From Trissonchulus latispiculum (taxonomy: Eukaryota > Nematoda > Enoplea > Enoplida > Ironidae), in contig JASAND010006991.1 of NCBI GenBank assembly GCA_030248195.1, positions 62,001-126,000 of the forward strand: DNA of 64,000 nt, read 5' to 3'. A program made the translations under genes and the position numbers. How positions within the stretch are numbered: position 1 is the stretch's first letter; the number at the start of each line of letters is the position of its first letter. Of the stretch, positions 20,401 through 31,873 are shown one piece after another. Below the pieces are notes generated by a model. That model ran no database searches and was not told the origin of the DNA. It saw only the letters and a program-made list of their open reading frames with translations.

Positions 20401-23053
20401 CTGTTACCGGTCTTGTAGCTGTGCTTAAGAAAAAACTTGTTAAGTGGGGGTTGGAATGTTTTTCCGAATATGATAACGATTTCGAATTAGTGAACGGCGT
20501 AGGGAACCCCACAGCTCTGGGCATTCGGTATGTACCTGTTACATTCATAGCGGTAAAAAATATAGGGTCGTAAAAATAGATTCTCTAAAATACCCCTACC
20601 GACTAGGGCTATACTGTAAAGTAGTGCTGGGACCGGTTCCAAAAGAACCGGCAGAACCGGAACCGGAACCGGAACCAGAACCGGAACCGGTAGGATTCTC
20701 AGAACCGGAACCGGAACCGGTGGCTTTTGGACTAGGAACCGGTTTAGGAACTATTTTGGAACCGGTTCTAGTGCAAATTTTGGCTGTTTGAAACTACAAT
20801 CAAGGTTTATTTTGTAAAATTTTAAAATGTTACCAGAAATTTGAATTTAGCACTTGAAATTACCTTAATTTTGGAAATTGTATTTAGACTGCGATTTTGA
20901 GGACGGCTAAGTTTTTGTATAAATGGTAGACGATTTGATATCTATTTTATAGTATATTTTTAACAGCAGTTTCTAGTAAATGTTTTAAGTTTTCTGGAAA
21001 GGTTATAACTAACGAATAACTAAGGTGTGTATATATATTCGATGTTAGCTCTTCCTCAAGGTTGACGAAGGTTAAACATTAAGGATTTGATGATTTACGG
21101 AAACTCGTCGAGTTTTACTATTGCCTCTGCATTTTTTGTGTGCTAAACTTAAACAGAACCATACCAACAAAGCAAGGCGTAACTCCAGATTATGAGTTAA
21201 GCTGAGCAATAGTATCCCTGGACCCTGAGATACAGTTCTTGATCAATAGTAATTGGCTAGTTCTTCGAAAGAAAGAATGATTTTGACGGCTTATTAAAGT
21301 ATTTTCATATTTCATGGTCATCTTTTAGTATTTTTATGCCGATATATATAGGATTACGCGTTAATAGAAAATGGCGCTTTTGCTACAAAGTTATGGTAGC
21401 GTCGGCTAATAATATTAAATCAAAATCTGTGTAAAATAAAAACTCAACTGACTGATTTCATTCATACGCATACGACTTTTTGGTTTCGAATGTATGATAG
21501 TTAGTTGTACTTGTATTCTGCAGAAGTGCTCGAAAATTCACTTCAATGATTTGCTCCAATTTTCCTCTGCTGAAATTTTGATCTCAGAAAAACCATCGGC
21601 CTCAGATAGCTGCATTTCAATGCTCAAGCTTTGTAGTTGATCTTATACTGTTAACTCGATGAGCAAATTTTATTGGACGGTTTGAAATTGACCGAGGAAA
21701 GTTTATTTTTGACTGACAGTAAGGTATGTTTGTTATTTCTAAAGTTGCGACGTTCGCTTTTTGAAAGGCGATAGCAAAATTTTTGTCTGGATTGAGAATC
21801 TTGGTAAGACTGTTACCTAAAATGTTCCAAAAATTTTGCTAAAATGTTGAGACAGAAAACATCTTTTTAACAGAAAATATTTGTAAATAGTAAAATGTAG
21901 TAAAAAATGGATTTAAAATAGTCTTGTGTAGTCAATTATTCATCACGGTTTTATTGCGATTTTCAAAAAATTATAAAAATTGAGTGATTTAAGCGTTTTT
22001 GTGAAAAATACCAATTGGAACCGGAACCGGTAGTCAAGAACCTGAACCGGAACCAGTTTCAAGAATCGGAACCGGTCCCAGCACTACTCTAAAGTACCGT
22101 CTAGGTTTTTTAGAAGGTTGTCTAGGAGCTATTTAGGACTGAGTTAGGATATATCCCATGCCCGCTTCGAAAACCGTCTCCTAAATTTAACTTTCGGGTC
22201 CCGACGTTTAATACTAGTAGTATAGTGGGGTGAACCTAAGCCTCACAGTTGTTCGCTGATGACTTTAAATTAGAATGGCAATTGTTTTTATTTAGCTCAA
22301 TTTGGTCATATTTAGAGTGAAAGATCCAGCTTGTTGTTAGTTGCAAGCCATGCCAGAATAATAGGTCGCGTTGCAATAAAATTCTCCTAAGGCTAGGAGT
22401 GCTCCTGCGTTCTGTTTCGGCGGTCACTTAGGAGAATCGTGTTTCAAAAGATTCTTCTATGGGCTTTTGCTAAAAAAATTTGCTAAGAAAAGTTAGACAA
22501 CCAAATGTAGTTTCATTGTACTCGTTAAAACGAAAACATGTTAGGCTACACTTGGCATAAAAATACAAATTTGGTATAAAATTCCCAACGCTAAGTAATA
22601 GACGAGTAACAACGGTTCAAAGTTTATGACACCAAACGGAATCACCACCTTTAGCACAGGTCAATATCTGCCACTAGCAAGAATGGTGGTGTTTGAAGCA
22701 GGAATGGTCTATTAATTAAAAATGTTTTTCAATTTAGCGTTGATTGTCCAAGTGACCACATAGCCACTGGAATATTTGGAGAATACGACACAGGAATATT
22801 TGGCACTGGCTTAATTTGTCGAGATCTCTATAACTACAATATTAGTCAAGAAACAGAAATGACAGGAACTTCAAAAAAACCAAAAAAATTTAAATGGGAG
22901 TGTCCTGAAGGGTATGGAATAATTGGTGTGAAGACGAGATGCGCCTGGCACGGGTGCAAAGACATGAAGCTAGAATGCAGAAAGCGTTGGAATCTACCGA
23001 ACAAGTTAAGGTACAAATGTGCAATAATTTTTCCTAGGGTCCTATTTAATTAA
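17493..23053 (+). CDS. Secreted cysteine-repeat protein, family not recognised
   Basis: Proposed exons: 17493-17583 (signal peptide MCIRLLCLAALVLIFSRIG), 18169-18364, 18967-19241, 20287-20527 and 22738 to either a donor at 23010 or a stop at 23053. Acceptors end in AG, donors begin GT, and phases match at every junction (1, 2, 1, 2). The mature part repeats one motif six times: a Cys, about six residues, a G followed by I, V or L, 11-17 residues, then L-x-Cys. Examples start CPNGSISGVEV, CPADTRAVGII, CDTFSSVTGLV and CPEGYGIIGVK. The pattern recalls dermatopontin-like and VMO1-like modules, but I cannot claim either. Potential N-glycosylation sites (YNST, RNVT) fit a secreted product. Expression and exact splicing are unproven. 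Confidence 0.55.
17661..17704. repeat. 44-bp near-perfect palindrome
   Basis: Arms TTAAGAGTTGTAC and GTACAACTCTTAA flank CTATATA and TATATAG with one mismatch and a TG centre, so 20 of 21 pairs match. The right arm is also the anticodon-arm region of the adjoining tRNA-like copy, so the left arm looks like an inverted copy of it. Confidence 0.8.
17867..17942 (+). mobile_element. tRNA-derived SINE head
   Basis: A 76-nt tRNA-like block from GTCCGGG to CCTGGAC with a pairing acceptor stem and a B-box GGTTTGATCCC. The anticodon loop reads CTCGTAA, but the arm does not fold well, so it is a pseudo-tRNA. The tail includes TCTTTCAATCCTGATTTCA. A 5'-truncated sister copy at about 17691-17760 has the same head and tail. 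The TCAATCCTGA tail also follows the tRNA-like part of the TRIM LTRs. Confidence 0.55.
20622..22086. mobile_element. Non-autonomous hAT element, copy A
   Basis: The 1,465-bp element starts TAGTGCTGGGACCGGTTCC and ends with its inverted copy. It is flanked by 8-bp direct repeats that differ at one base (CTGTAAAG at 20614-20621 and CTCTAAAG at 22087-22094), as expected for hAT insertion. Next to both ends are arrays of the hexamer GGAACC (about 20635-20765 and 22017-22076). I found no transposase. It lies inside an intron of the secreted-protein gene. Confidence 0.85.
22592..22652. repeat. Solitary end of the 14025-15017 TIR-element family
   Basis: About 60 bp resemble the inverted left end of the element in the channel gene, ending CGGAATCACCACCTTT. 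It sits about 85 bp before the exon at 22738. The second copy is at 30092-30152. No partner end was found nearby. Confidence 0.5.
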
Positions 23054-24167
23054 TTTATCATTAGTCAAAGTATGTATTTTAGCTAAGTTCAGTTCCAGTG
23101 TTATCATCATTGCTAAATCGGTAAACATGTAACATGTATATGTAAGGGCACGGAAATTTGTGACCACCCAGTCTATATGATTTTTCAGTTCATTTCTGTT
23201 TCTTTTTCAGTTTCATGCTTTTCGTGTCCAGATTTTCAGTTTCAAGGTGGCCTAGTGGTCTCTTAGGGGCCTTTCCTGGAAAGGGTAGTGTTGAGCTAAA
23301 ATTGGTCAGATCATTATCAGAAACCGCCAAATTAATTAAAGTTTACCCTCCGAGTTAGACTGAGTTAGTTATTGACTTAGTTAGACTCAGGATGGAAAGG
23401 GTTAACATTTAGACAGAGTTAAAGTTAAGTTAAGACAGAGTTAAAGCTCTACTCTCTTCAAGAAATGCATGCTGACTAATTTTTCCCAGTCCATTGGACA
23501 CTGATAAGTGTGTACACTTTCCTTTCCTTTGTACTTATTTATTTTATTGATTAAAATAATTATGTTACTTAGTATTATTACCGTTTCAGGTATTTATTTA
23601 TTCCAGTTACTCGTTGAACGTCTAATTTATATTTATAGTGCCACTTTTCTAACGGAAAAAATTTTGACAGAAGCAAATCCATTGTAATTTTACAAAATGT
23701 ATTAAATATATGTTTACTACATAAAATGATTTCATGAACTTTTCAATAATTCTGAGATTTACATAATTTACTATTTGTAAGTATTTAAGGAATAACTTTT
23801 CATGAATTATTTAAGTAGATATGTTTTATATGAGAATTACGTTTTATAAAAATTTAGAAAAAGTTTAAAAATGAATATTTTCAGTCTGAGTACTAAATAT
23901 ATCAACGTTGCATGTATCACTAAATATATCACTGTATCAAATGTATCACTAAATACATATCCTATGCGCTTAACGAAGACATCATAACTGATGACTTCAC
24001 AAAATGAAGTAACTGCTAAACATGACTGTTAGTCAATTAAAAATTACAATTACTTTTATCACAAAACCCATTTTAATGAATTGTTAGTAACAGACAAAGT
24101 GTTTATTTCCTTCCAGACCTGAGAATTCATTTGACGAAACAATTATCGTATTCGTCTTATCTTGTAA
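23054..24167. other. AT-rich non-coding stretch
   Basis: Follows the last exon of the repeat gene. It holds local GAGTTA-type simple repeats near 23350-23450 and nothing else I can support. The same sequence recurs 7,500 bp downstream. Confidence 0.4.
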
Positions 24168-24373
24168 GGTTTGCACAGCGGCACTCAGGGTTTGCACAGC
24201 GGCACTCAAGGATTGCACAGCGGCACTCAAGGTTTGCACGGCAGCACTTAGGGTTTGCACAGCGGCACCCAAGGTTTGCACAGCGGCACTTTGGTTTGCA
24301 CAGCGGCACTCAGGGTTTGCACAGCGGCACTTTGGTTTGCACTCCGGCACTGAAAAGTTTGCACAGCGGCAAC
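24168..24373. repeat. 21-bp minisatellite, copy A
   Basis: About ten units of 20-21 bp with the consensus GGTTTGCACAGCGGCACTCA. Because the unit is seven codons long, the minus strand reads as a heptad peptide repeat (SAAVQTL), but that is a by-product of unit length. Confidence 0.9.
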
Positions 24374-26068
24374 TAAGCCTGTAATAGGCTGTGTAGCAAT
24401 TACTCGACATTTCTACGTTAGTGGAAACTCCAGCTTTGTTCCTTCTGCGTAAGTGGAAAATTGAGTTCCGACATTGACATTAGACTGAGAACAAACGCTC
24501 TGTGTTAGTGGATTTTGTGTTAGTGGAATACACCGTTTAATTGCATATTCGATACCTCGAGCGTTTTGATGCTTTGAATGTATAAAACTATAGTCCAACC
24601 AATCTTGAACTGGACCAAAAGCGTCAATTTAACGTAGAGTTTATTATTCAGGTTACGTCCGGCAACGTATATATTTTCTGAAAGATCAAAAATCAAGATT
24701 TCAAAAATTGAAAAAATTTTTGAGTTTTAGAATTTCAGATTTTATAATGTTTTAAAGCTGCAGGAAAGGAAATAAAAGAAAATTAGTCAAGAATGGGATC
24801 AAATTTGAGCTCTCAGGACAACGCTAGCATGTATCAATTAAGCAGATTTAAGACTGCACGTAGTTCCAGCGGTCCTATATTCCGGAATAGAAAAGTTGCT
24901 CCGATCTACCGTTGACAACCACGCTGAGTAAATATTATATTTGGGTTATCACTCAAAAATGCGGTCTGCGAAAGTTATCCTTCTTTAGACTCGACAAATG
25001 GGCAAATCGGGCACTTTTCGAGCTTTTAATCCAGGCTAGCGAAATGAGCCCAAGTTTGTAACAATCGAAGCAACTTTATTTATCTGTATATGGGTTCGCA
25101 AGAACCATGTGCCTTCCCAAATCAGCTTAATTGTTTTGTATTTTCCTGAACGAGGCCTTTAATTTCATACCAAATTCGACTAGCTTTTGTTCATTATTTT
25201 TTCCAACATTTTTTCCAATTTATGAAATATTAATTTTCCTCAAAATTTTCATATTTCTAATTTCTGAGCTTTCAGAAAATGTCTACATTTTTCTGCTTAT
25301 CTTGAATGATGAACTCTCCTTCAAAGTTCACTTTTTTGTCCAATTTATGTTTACTAGGCTTTAATTACGTACCTCATGCTTGGTTCAGGAAATAACAATG
25401 ACACAGTTTAGATAGTACACAACCTGTGTATGCTGTGTCAAAGCATACACCCTTTAATAGGCTGCCATGATAGCTCACTTCCAAGTCTGACAATCACTGA
25501 CTAAATTTTATCGTTCGTTTTACAGTGCTGATTGATCATAGAAAATCACCAGAAGGCAGATAACTGAATATATCTTTGCCAAAATTTGGAGTGACCTTAA
25601 TGAATATAAAAATTAATACAGTTTAAACATTTGCTGGAATAAAATTTATGGTCTTAAGATATTTGCGTGTGACCCGATGGGCGATGACTAATTATGTAAT
25701 GTTTAACTTATTTAAAATGACACTGACACAGGAAACGTAAAGTAAAATATCAAAGATTTAAATACCGCCGCTACCTATCAATTAGCAGGTGAACAGGTAA
25801 CTAAAGTCTGAGTTGCAACACAGTTCAAGCTTGCGTGGCCTCTTACAGTGCTCAGCAACTACCCTAACTAACGACAGCAGAAAGCTACAAGTTGGAGGAA
25901 ATCTGGTTAGCATACTGGTAGTGCTTCCCCGATTTTGGGGAGCTAGCGGTGCAGATTGCTTTCATATATGCCATTCTAGCTCCGTTTTTGGTTTATTGTT
26001 ATTACTATTATGACTATATGTCATATAGTTTTCATAAATTAACATCCAGAGTTCACAATTTCCCTGTA
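24374..26068. other. AT-rich non-coding stretch
   Basis: Just after the minisatellite the sequence repeats short blocks ending in TTAGTGGA or TAAGTGGA (24416-24525). The rest shows no exon, RNA gene or clear element. Confidence 0.35.
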
Positions 26069-26815
26069 TATGTTATGCCGAATAATGTAAAATTGCCGAT
26101 TATTCATTTTAACTAAATAATACTATTTGGATTTTTAAAAAATAATCCAAGTTTTTGACTTTTTTATTAAATAGAATGGAACAAAAGCTTTAATGATTTG
26201 AATTTTGCGGTTTGAACAAATGGAGCTATACACTGCTACATTCATGAAATTCTTGCATTACAGATCGCATGCTTTTGAGTTAAGCATAAGTTTTCTACTC
26301 CGCCACCATGATTGATTTGCCATTGGCTTATTTTCAAAATTAAAAGTAGCATTCATCCAAAATTAATTAAACCGTAACTCTCAAGAGGCGGAATCCAGAG
26401 GTAAATAAATCATGGTGTCGGAGTAGAAAACTTATGGTTAACTCAACAGTATGTAATCTGCAGTGCAAGAATTTCATGAATGTAGCAGTGTATAGCTACA
26501 TTGTATCAAACTTCAAATCAGTAAAGTTTTCATTCCGCTCTATTTAATAAAGATTCGAAAACTTGGATTATTTTTTGAAAACTCGAAATAGTGATATTTA
26601 ATTAAAATTTGTAAGTTTTTATCTATGTTATGCCGAATATTTAAAATTGCCCATTATTCATAATCGGCAAGCATTTTGCCGACTATTCATAATCGGCAAC
26701 GTCTTTTGCCGATTATTCATAATCTGCAAAATTGCTTGCCGATTATTCATAATCGGCAAGATTTTTGCCGATTATTCATAATCGGCAACGACTTCTTGCC
26801 GAATATTTAAAATGC
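26069..26815. mobile_element. Long-inverted-repeat element of the TGCCGATTAT family, copy 1
   Basis: The left arm from TATGTTATGCCGAATA (26069) to about 26310 is an inverted copy of about 26405-26610; both include the blocks CTACATTCATGAAATTC and CATGATTGATTTGCC or its complement. The right side ends in a hairpin array. A second copy is at 38158-39184. There is no coding sequence. It separates the two duplicated segments. Confidence 0.7.
26636..26812. repeat. Tandem array of a palindromic unit
   Basis: Four to five units of about 38-40 bp, each holding the self-complementary arms TGCCGATTAT and ATAATCGGCA around TC. Each unit can fold as a hairpin. Confidence 0.75.
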
Positions 26816-27131
26816 TACATTTTGCAATATTTTCTTGATGCACTGTCAAAACATGAAAATAATCGAAGAAATTTTTAAAGCAATGTGGATTCGTACGTCC
26901 ACGCTTACCAATGTGTAATTACAGTTACGAATTCTGAAGAGAATGTACCAGACTTCACTAGCTAATCGTTACTAAATTCATTTTATTTGGTTACTCGAAT
27001 AGACTTGCGGGAATCTTACTTTGCTAGTGTTCAGGATCGTACCTCTGGAAGACACTTTTGATGTTTTATCGGAAGCCCATGCGCAAATCAATCATGGTGG
27101 CGAAAAAAACTTACGCTTTTCCTGAATAGAA
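26816..27131. other. Spacer before duplication copy B
   Basis: About 316 bp of unique AT-rich sequence between the inverted-repeat element and the start of the second duplicated segment. Nothing recognisable. Confidence 0.35.
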
Positions 27132-27786
27132 ACTTAAGAGGGGTCCATTTTGAATGATTTGTTGGCTTTCCCCAATCTTGCCGATTTGTGCGTATTTTAT
27201 TGTCCAAACGTATATATTAACGACTTTTTTCAAAGTTAAAGTCGTAGATCTCAAAGTTGTCGAGTAAAGTATTTCCATAATGACGTGTCTGTTTTGACTT
27301 TTTTCCAATATTAGTTACCGTTATATTTGGGTGAGTAAGACCGCCTCAGTTTCTTGTATAACCAGATATACTCAGTGCAATACTTGGTTCTCTGGGCTTG
27401 AATCCCGCGATCCATGTTCAATATCCACCAGCCGTGCATGCTTATGACAATAATAATATAAATAATATAAATAAATAATATAAATCTAAGGCCACGAACT
27501 AAACTACCTTCATTTGCCCATTCAAATAAAAGTCAAAGCTACGCTACTGCATTATCTGCCTCATCCTAATTAGTTTATCCATGCAAACCGTTTTTTAGTT
27601 GTCTTGATTACCTGAAATTGGTCAATCAGCAAATTTGCTACGATGTCAAAGTTGGACTTATGAAAATTCTTCAAGATTCCTAGCACTAAATTAGATTCTT
27701 ATGAAAATTCTTTCAGTTTCCCAGCACTAAATTAGTTTCTTCGATCATCTTTCCTATTGGTGCATATGTATCTTATATTTGCGCAG

Positions 27787-30553
27787 GTGTCCGAAAAGGA
27801 TTCAGTTATACGGCTAACCTTGATATTGAAGCAAGCGGTTGGCTAGGCGAAGATGGAAGCGGAGAGAAAACTTATAATGCATCCTGTGACACATTTTCTT
27901 CTGTTACCGGTCTTGTAGCTGTGCTTAAGAAAAAACTTGTTAAGTGGGGGTTGGAATGTTTTTCCGAATATGATAACGATTTCGAATTAGTGAACGGCGT
28001 AGGGAACCCCACAGCTCTGGGCATTCGGTATGTACCTGTTACATTCATAGCGGTAAAAAATATAGGGTCGTAAAAATAGATTCTCTAAAATACCCCTACC
28101 GACTAGGGCTATACTGTAAAGTAGTGCTGGGACCGGTTCCAAAAGAACCGGCAGAACCGGAACCGGAACCGGAACCAGAACCGGAACCGGTAGGATTCTC
28201 AGAACCGGAACCGGAACCGGTGGCTTTTGGACTAGGAACCGGTTTAGGAACTATTTTGGAACCGGTTCTAGTGCAAATTTTGGCTGTTTGAAACTACAAT
28301 CAAGGTTTATTTTGTAAAATTTTAAAATGTTACCAGAAATTTGAATTTAGCACTTGAAATTACCTTAATTTTGGAAATTGTATTTAGCATGCGATTTTGA
28401 GGACGGCTAAGTTTTTGTATAAATGGTAGACGATTTGATATCTATTTTATAGTATATTTTTAACAGCAGTTTCTAGTAAATGTTTTAAGTTTTCTGGAAA
28501 GGTTATAACTAACGAATAACTAAGGTGTGTATATATATTCGATGTTAGCTCTTCCTCAAGGTTGACGAAGGTTAAACATTAAGGATTTGATGATTTACGG
28601 AAACTCGTCGAGTTTTACTATTGCCTCTGCATTTTTTGTGTGCTAAACTTAAACAGAACCATACCAACAAAGCAAGGCGTAACTCCAGATTAGGAGTTAA
28701 GCTGAGCAATAGTATCCCTGGACCCTGAGATACAGTTCTTGATCAATAGTAATTGGCTAGTTCTTCGAAAGAAAGAATGATTTTGACGGCTTATTAAAGT
28801 ATTTTCATATTTCATGGTCATCTTTTAGTATTTTTATGCCGATATATATAGGATTACGCGTTAATAGAAAATGGCGCTTTTGCTACAAAGTTATGGTAGC
28901 GTCGGCTAATAATATTAAATCAAAATCTGTGTAAAATAAAAACTCAACTGACTGATTTCATTCATACGCATACGACTTTTTGGTTTCGAATGTATGATAG
29001 TTAGTTGTACTTGTATTCTGCAGAAGTGCTCGAAAATTCACTTCAATGATTTGCTCCAATTTTCCTCTGCTGAAATTTTGATCTCAGAAAAACCATCGGC
29101 CTCAGATAGCTGCATTTCAATGCTCAAGCTTTGTAGTTGATCTTATACTGTTAACTCGATGAGCAAATTTTATTGGACGGTTTGAAATTGACCGAGGAAA
29201 GTTTATTTTTGACTGACAGTAAGGTATGTTTGTTATTTCTAAAGTTGCGACGTTCGCTTTTTGAAAGGCGATAGCAAAATTTTTGTCTGGATTGAGAATC
29301 TTGGTAAGACTGTTACCTAAAATGTTCCAAAAATTTTGCTAAAATGTTGAGACAGAAAACATCTTTTTAACAGAAAATATTTGTAAATAGTAAAATGTAG
29401 TAAAAAATGGATTTAAAATAGTCTTGTGTAGTCAATTATTCATCACGGTTTTATTGCGATTTTCAAAAAATTATAAAAATTGAGTGATTTAAGCGTTTTT
29501 GTGAAAAATACCAATTGGAACCGGAACCGGTAGTCAAGAACCTGAACCGGAACCAGTTTCAAGAATCGGAACCGGTCCCAGCACTACTCTAAAGTACCGT
29601 CTAGGTTTTTTAGAAGGTTGTCTAGGAGCTATTTAGGACTGAGTTAGGATATCTCCCATGCCCGCTTCGAAAACCGTCTCCTAAATTTAACTTTCGGGTC
29701 CCGACGTTTAATACTAGTAGTATAGTGGGGTGAACCTAAGCCTCACAGTTGTTCGCTGATGACTTTAAATTAGAATGGCAATTGTTTTTATTTAGCTCAA
29801 TTTGGTCATATTTAGAGTGAAAGATCCAGCTTGTTGTTAGTTGCAAGCCATGCCAGAATAATAGGTCGCGTTGCAATAAAATTCTCCTAAGGCTAGGAGT
29901 GCTCCTGCGTTCTGTTTCGGCGGTCACTTAGGAGAATCGTGTTTCAAAAGATTCTTCTATGGGCTTTTGCTAAAAAAATTTGCTAAGAAAAGTTAGACAA
30001 CCAAATGTAGTTTCATTGTACTCGTTAAAACGAAAACATGTTAGGCTACACTTGGCATAAAAATACAAATTTGGTATAAAATTCCCAACGCTAAGTAATA
30101 GACGAGTAACAACGGTTCAAAGTTTATGACACCAAACGGAATCACCACCTTTAGCACAGGTCAATATCTGTCACTAGCAAGAATGGTGGTGTTTGAAGCA
30201 GGAATGGTCTATTAATTAAAAATGTTTTTCAATTTAGCGTTGATTGTCCAAGTGACCACATAGCCACTGGAATATTTGGAGAATACGACACAGGAATATT
30301 TGGCACTGGCTTAATTTGTCGAGATCTCTATAACTACAATATTAGTCAAGAAACAGAAATGACAGGAACTTCAAAAAAACCAAAAAAATTTAAATGGGAG
30401 TGTCCTGAAGGGTATGGAATAATTGGTGTGAAGACGAGATGCGCCTGGCACGGGTGCAAAGACATGAAGCTAGAATGCAGAAAGCGTTGGAATCTACCGA
30501 ACAAGTTAAGGTACAAATGTGCAATAATTTTTCCTAGGGTCCTATTTAATTAA
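27787..30553 (+). CDS. Duplicated exons of the secreted cysteine-repeat gene
   Basis: Exon 27787-28027 and exon 30238 to 30510 or 30553 repeat those of copy A with no change that I noticed in their coding frames. No copy of the signal-peptide exon or of the exons at 18169 and 18967 is present here, so this copy has no start of its own. If used, it must be spliced from the upstream exons. Phase allows 18967-19241 to join 27787-28027, or the exon ending at 23010 to join 30238. It could also be an assembly duplicate. Confidence 0.55.
28122..29586. mobile_element. Non-autonomous hAT element, copy B
   Basis: The same element as 20622-22086, at the same place in the duplicated segment, so insertion preceded the duplication. 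Confidence 0.85.
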
Positions 30554-31667
30554 TTTATCATTAGTCAAAGTATGTATTTTAGCTAAGTTCAGTTCCAGTG
30601 TTATCATCATTGCTAAATCGGTAAACATGTAACATGTATATGTAAGGGCACGGAAATTTGTGACCACCCAGTCTATATGATTTTTCAGTTCATTTCTGTT
30701 TCTTTTTCAGTTTCATGCTTTTCGTGTCCAGATTTTCAGTTTCAAGGTGGCCTAGTGGTCTCTTAGGGGCCTTTCCTGGAAAGGGTAGTGTTGAGCTAAA
30801 ATTGGTCAGATCATTATCAGAAACCGCCAAATTAATTAAAGTTTACCCTCCGAGTTAGACTGAGTTAGTTATTGACTTAGTTAGACTCAGGATGGAAAGG
30901 GTTAACATTTAGACAGAGTTAAAGTTAAGTTAAGACAGAGTTAAAGCTCTACTCTCTTCAAGAAATGCATGCTGACTAATTTTTCCCAGTCCATTGGACA
31001 CTGATAAGTGTGTACACTTTCCTTTCCTTTGTACTTATTTATTTTATTGATTAAAATAATTATGTTACTTAGTATTATTACCGTTTCAGGTATTTATTTA
31101 TTCCAGTTACTCGTTGAACGTCTAATTTATATTTATAGTGCCACTTTTCTAACGGAAAAAATTTTGACAGAAGCAAATCCATTGTAATTTTACAAAATGT
31201 ATTAAATATATGTTTACTACATAAAATGATTTCATGAACTTTTCAATAATTCTGAGATTTACATAATTTACTATTTGTAAGTATTTAAGGAATAACTTTT
31301 CATGAATTATTTAAGTAGATATGTTTTATATGAGAATTACGTTTTATAAAAATTTAGAAAAAGTTTAAAAATGAATATTTTCAGTCTGAGTACTAAATAT
31401 ATCAACGTTGCATGTATCACTAAATATATCACTGTATCAAATGTATCACTAAATACATATCCTATGCGCTTAACGAAGACATCATAACTGATGACTTCAC
31501 AAAATGAAGTAACTGCTAAACATGACTGTTAGTCAATTAAAAATTACAATTACTTTTATCACAAAACCCATTTTAATGAATTGTTAGTAACAGACAAAGT
31601 GTTTATTTCCTTCCAGACCTGAGAATTCATTTGACGAAACAATTATCGTATTCGTCTTATCTTGTAA

Positions 31668-31873
31668 GGTTTGCACAGCGGCACTCAGGGTTTGCACAGC
31701 GGCACTCAAGGATTGCACAGCGGCACTCAAGGTTTGCACGGCAGCACTTAGGGTTTGCACAGCGGCACCCAAGGTTTGCACAGCGGCACTTTGGTTTGCA
31801 CAGCGGCACTCAGGGTTTGCACAGCGGCACTTTGGTTTGCACTCCGGCACTGAAAAGTTTGCACAGCGGCAAC
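31668..31873. repeat. 21-bp minisatellite, copy B
   Basis: The same array as at 24168-24373, with one base changed near its end and no change in unit number. Confidence 0.9.

Larger units (their letters stand above)
19632..26046 (+). repeat. Segmental duplication, copy A
   Basis: This segment of about 6.4 kb recurs at 27132-33543, displaced by exactly 7,500 bp (7,499 after a one-base deletion near 32,278). Reading the two side by side I noticed only about ten differences. It contains exons 20287-20527 and 22738-23053, an hAT element, a TIR-element end and a 21-bp minisatellite. The copies diverge where different mobile elements begin. The unit may be a real recent duplication or two haplotypes placed in series by assembly. 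Confidence 0.9.

Noticed and set aside
24168..24373. Possible CRISPR array (regular short repeats)
   Set aside because: The units abut without unique spacers and the sequence is eukaryotic, so it is a minisatellite.
24084..24410. 108-residue minus-strand ORF with AAVQTL repeats
   Set aside because: It exists only because the minisatellite unit is a multiple of three; the same applies to the plus-strand frame.
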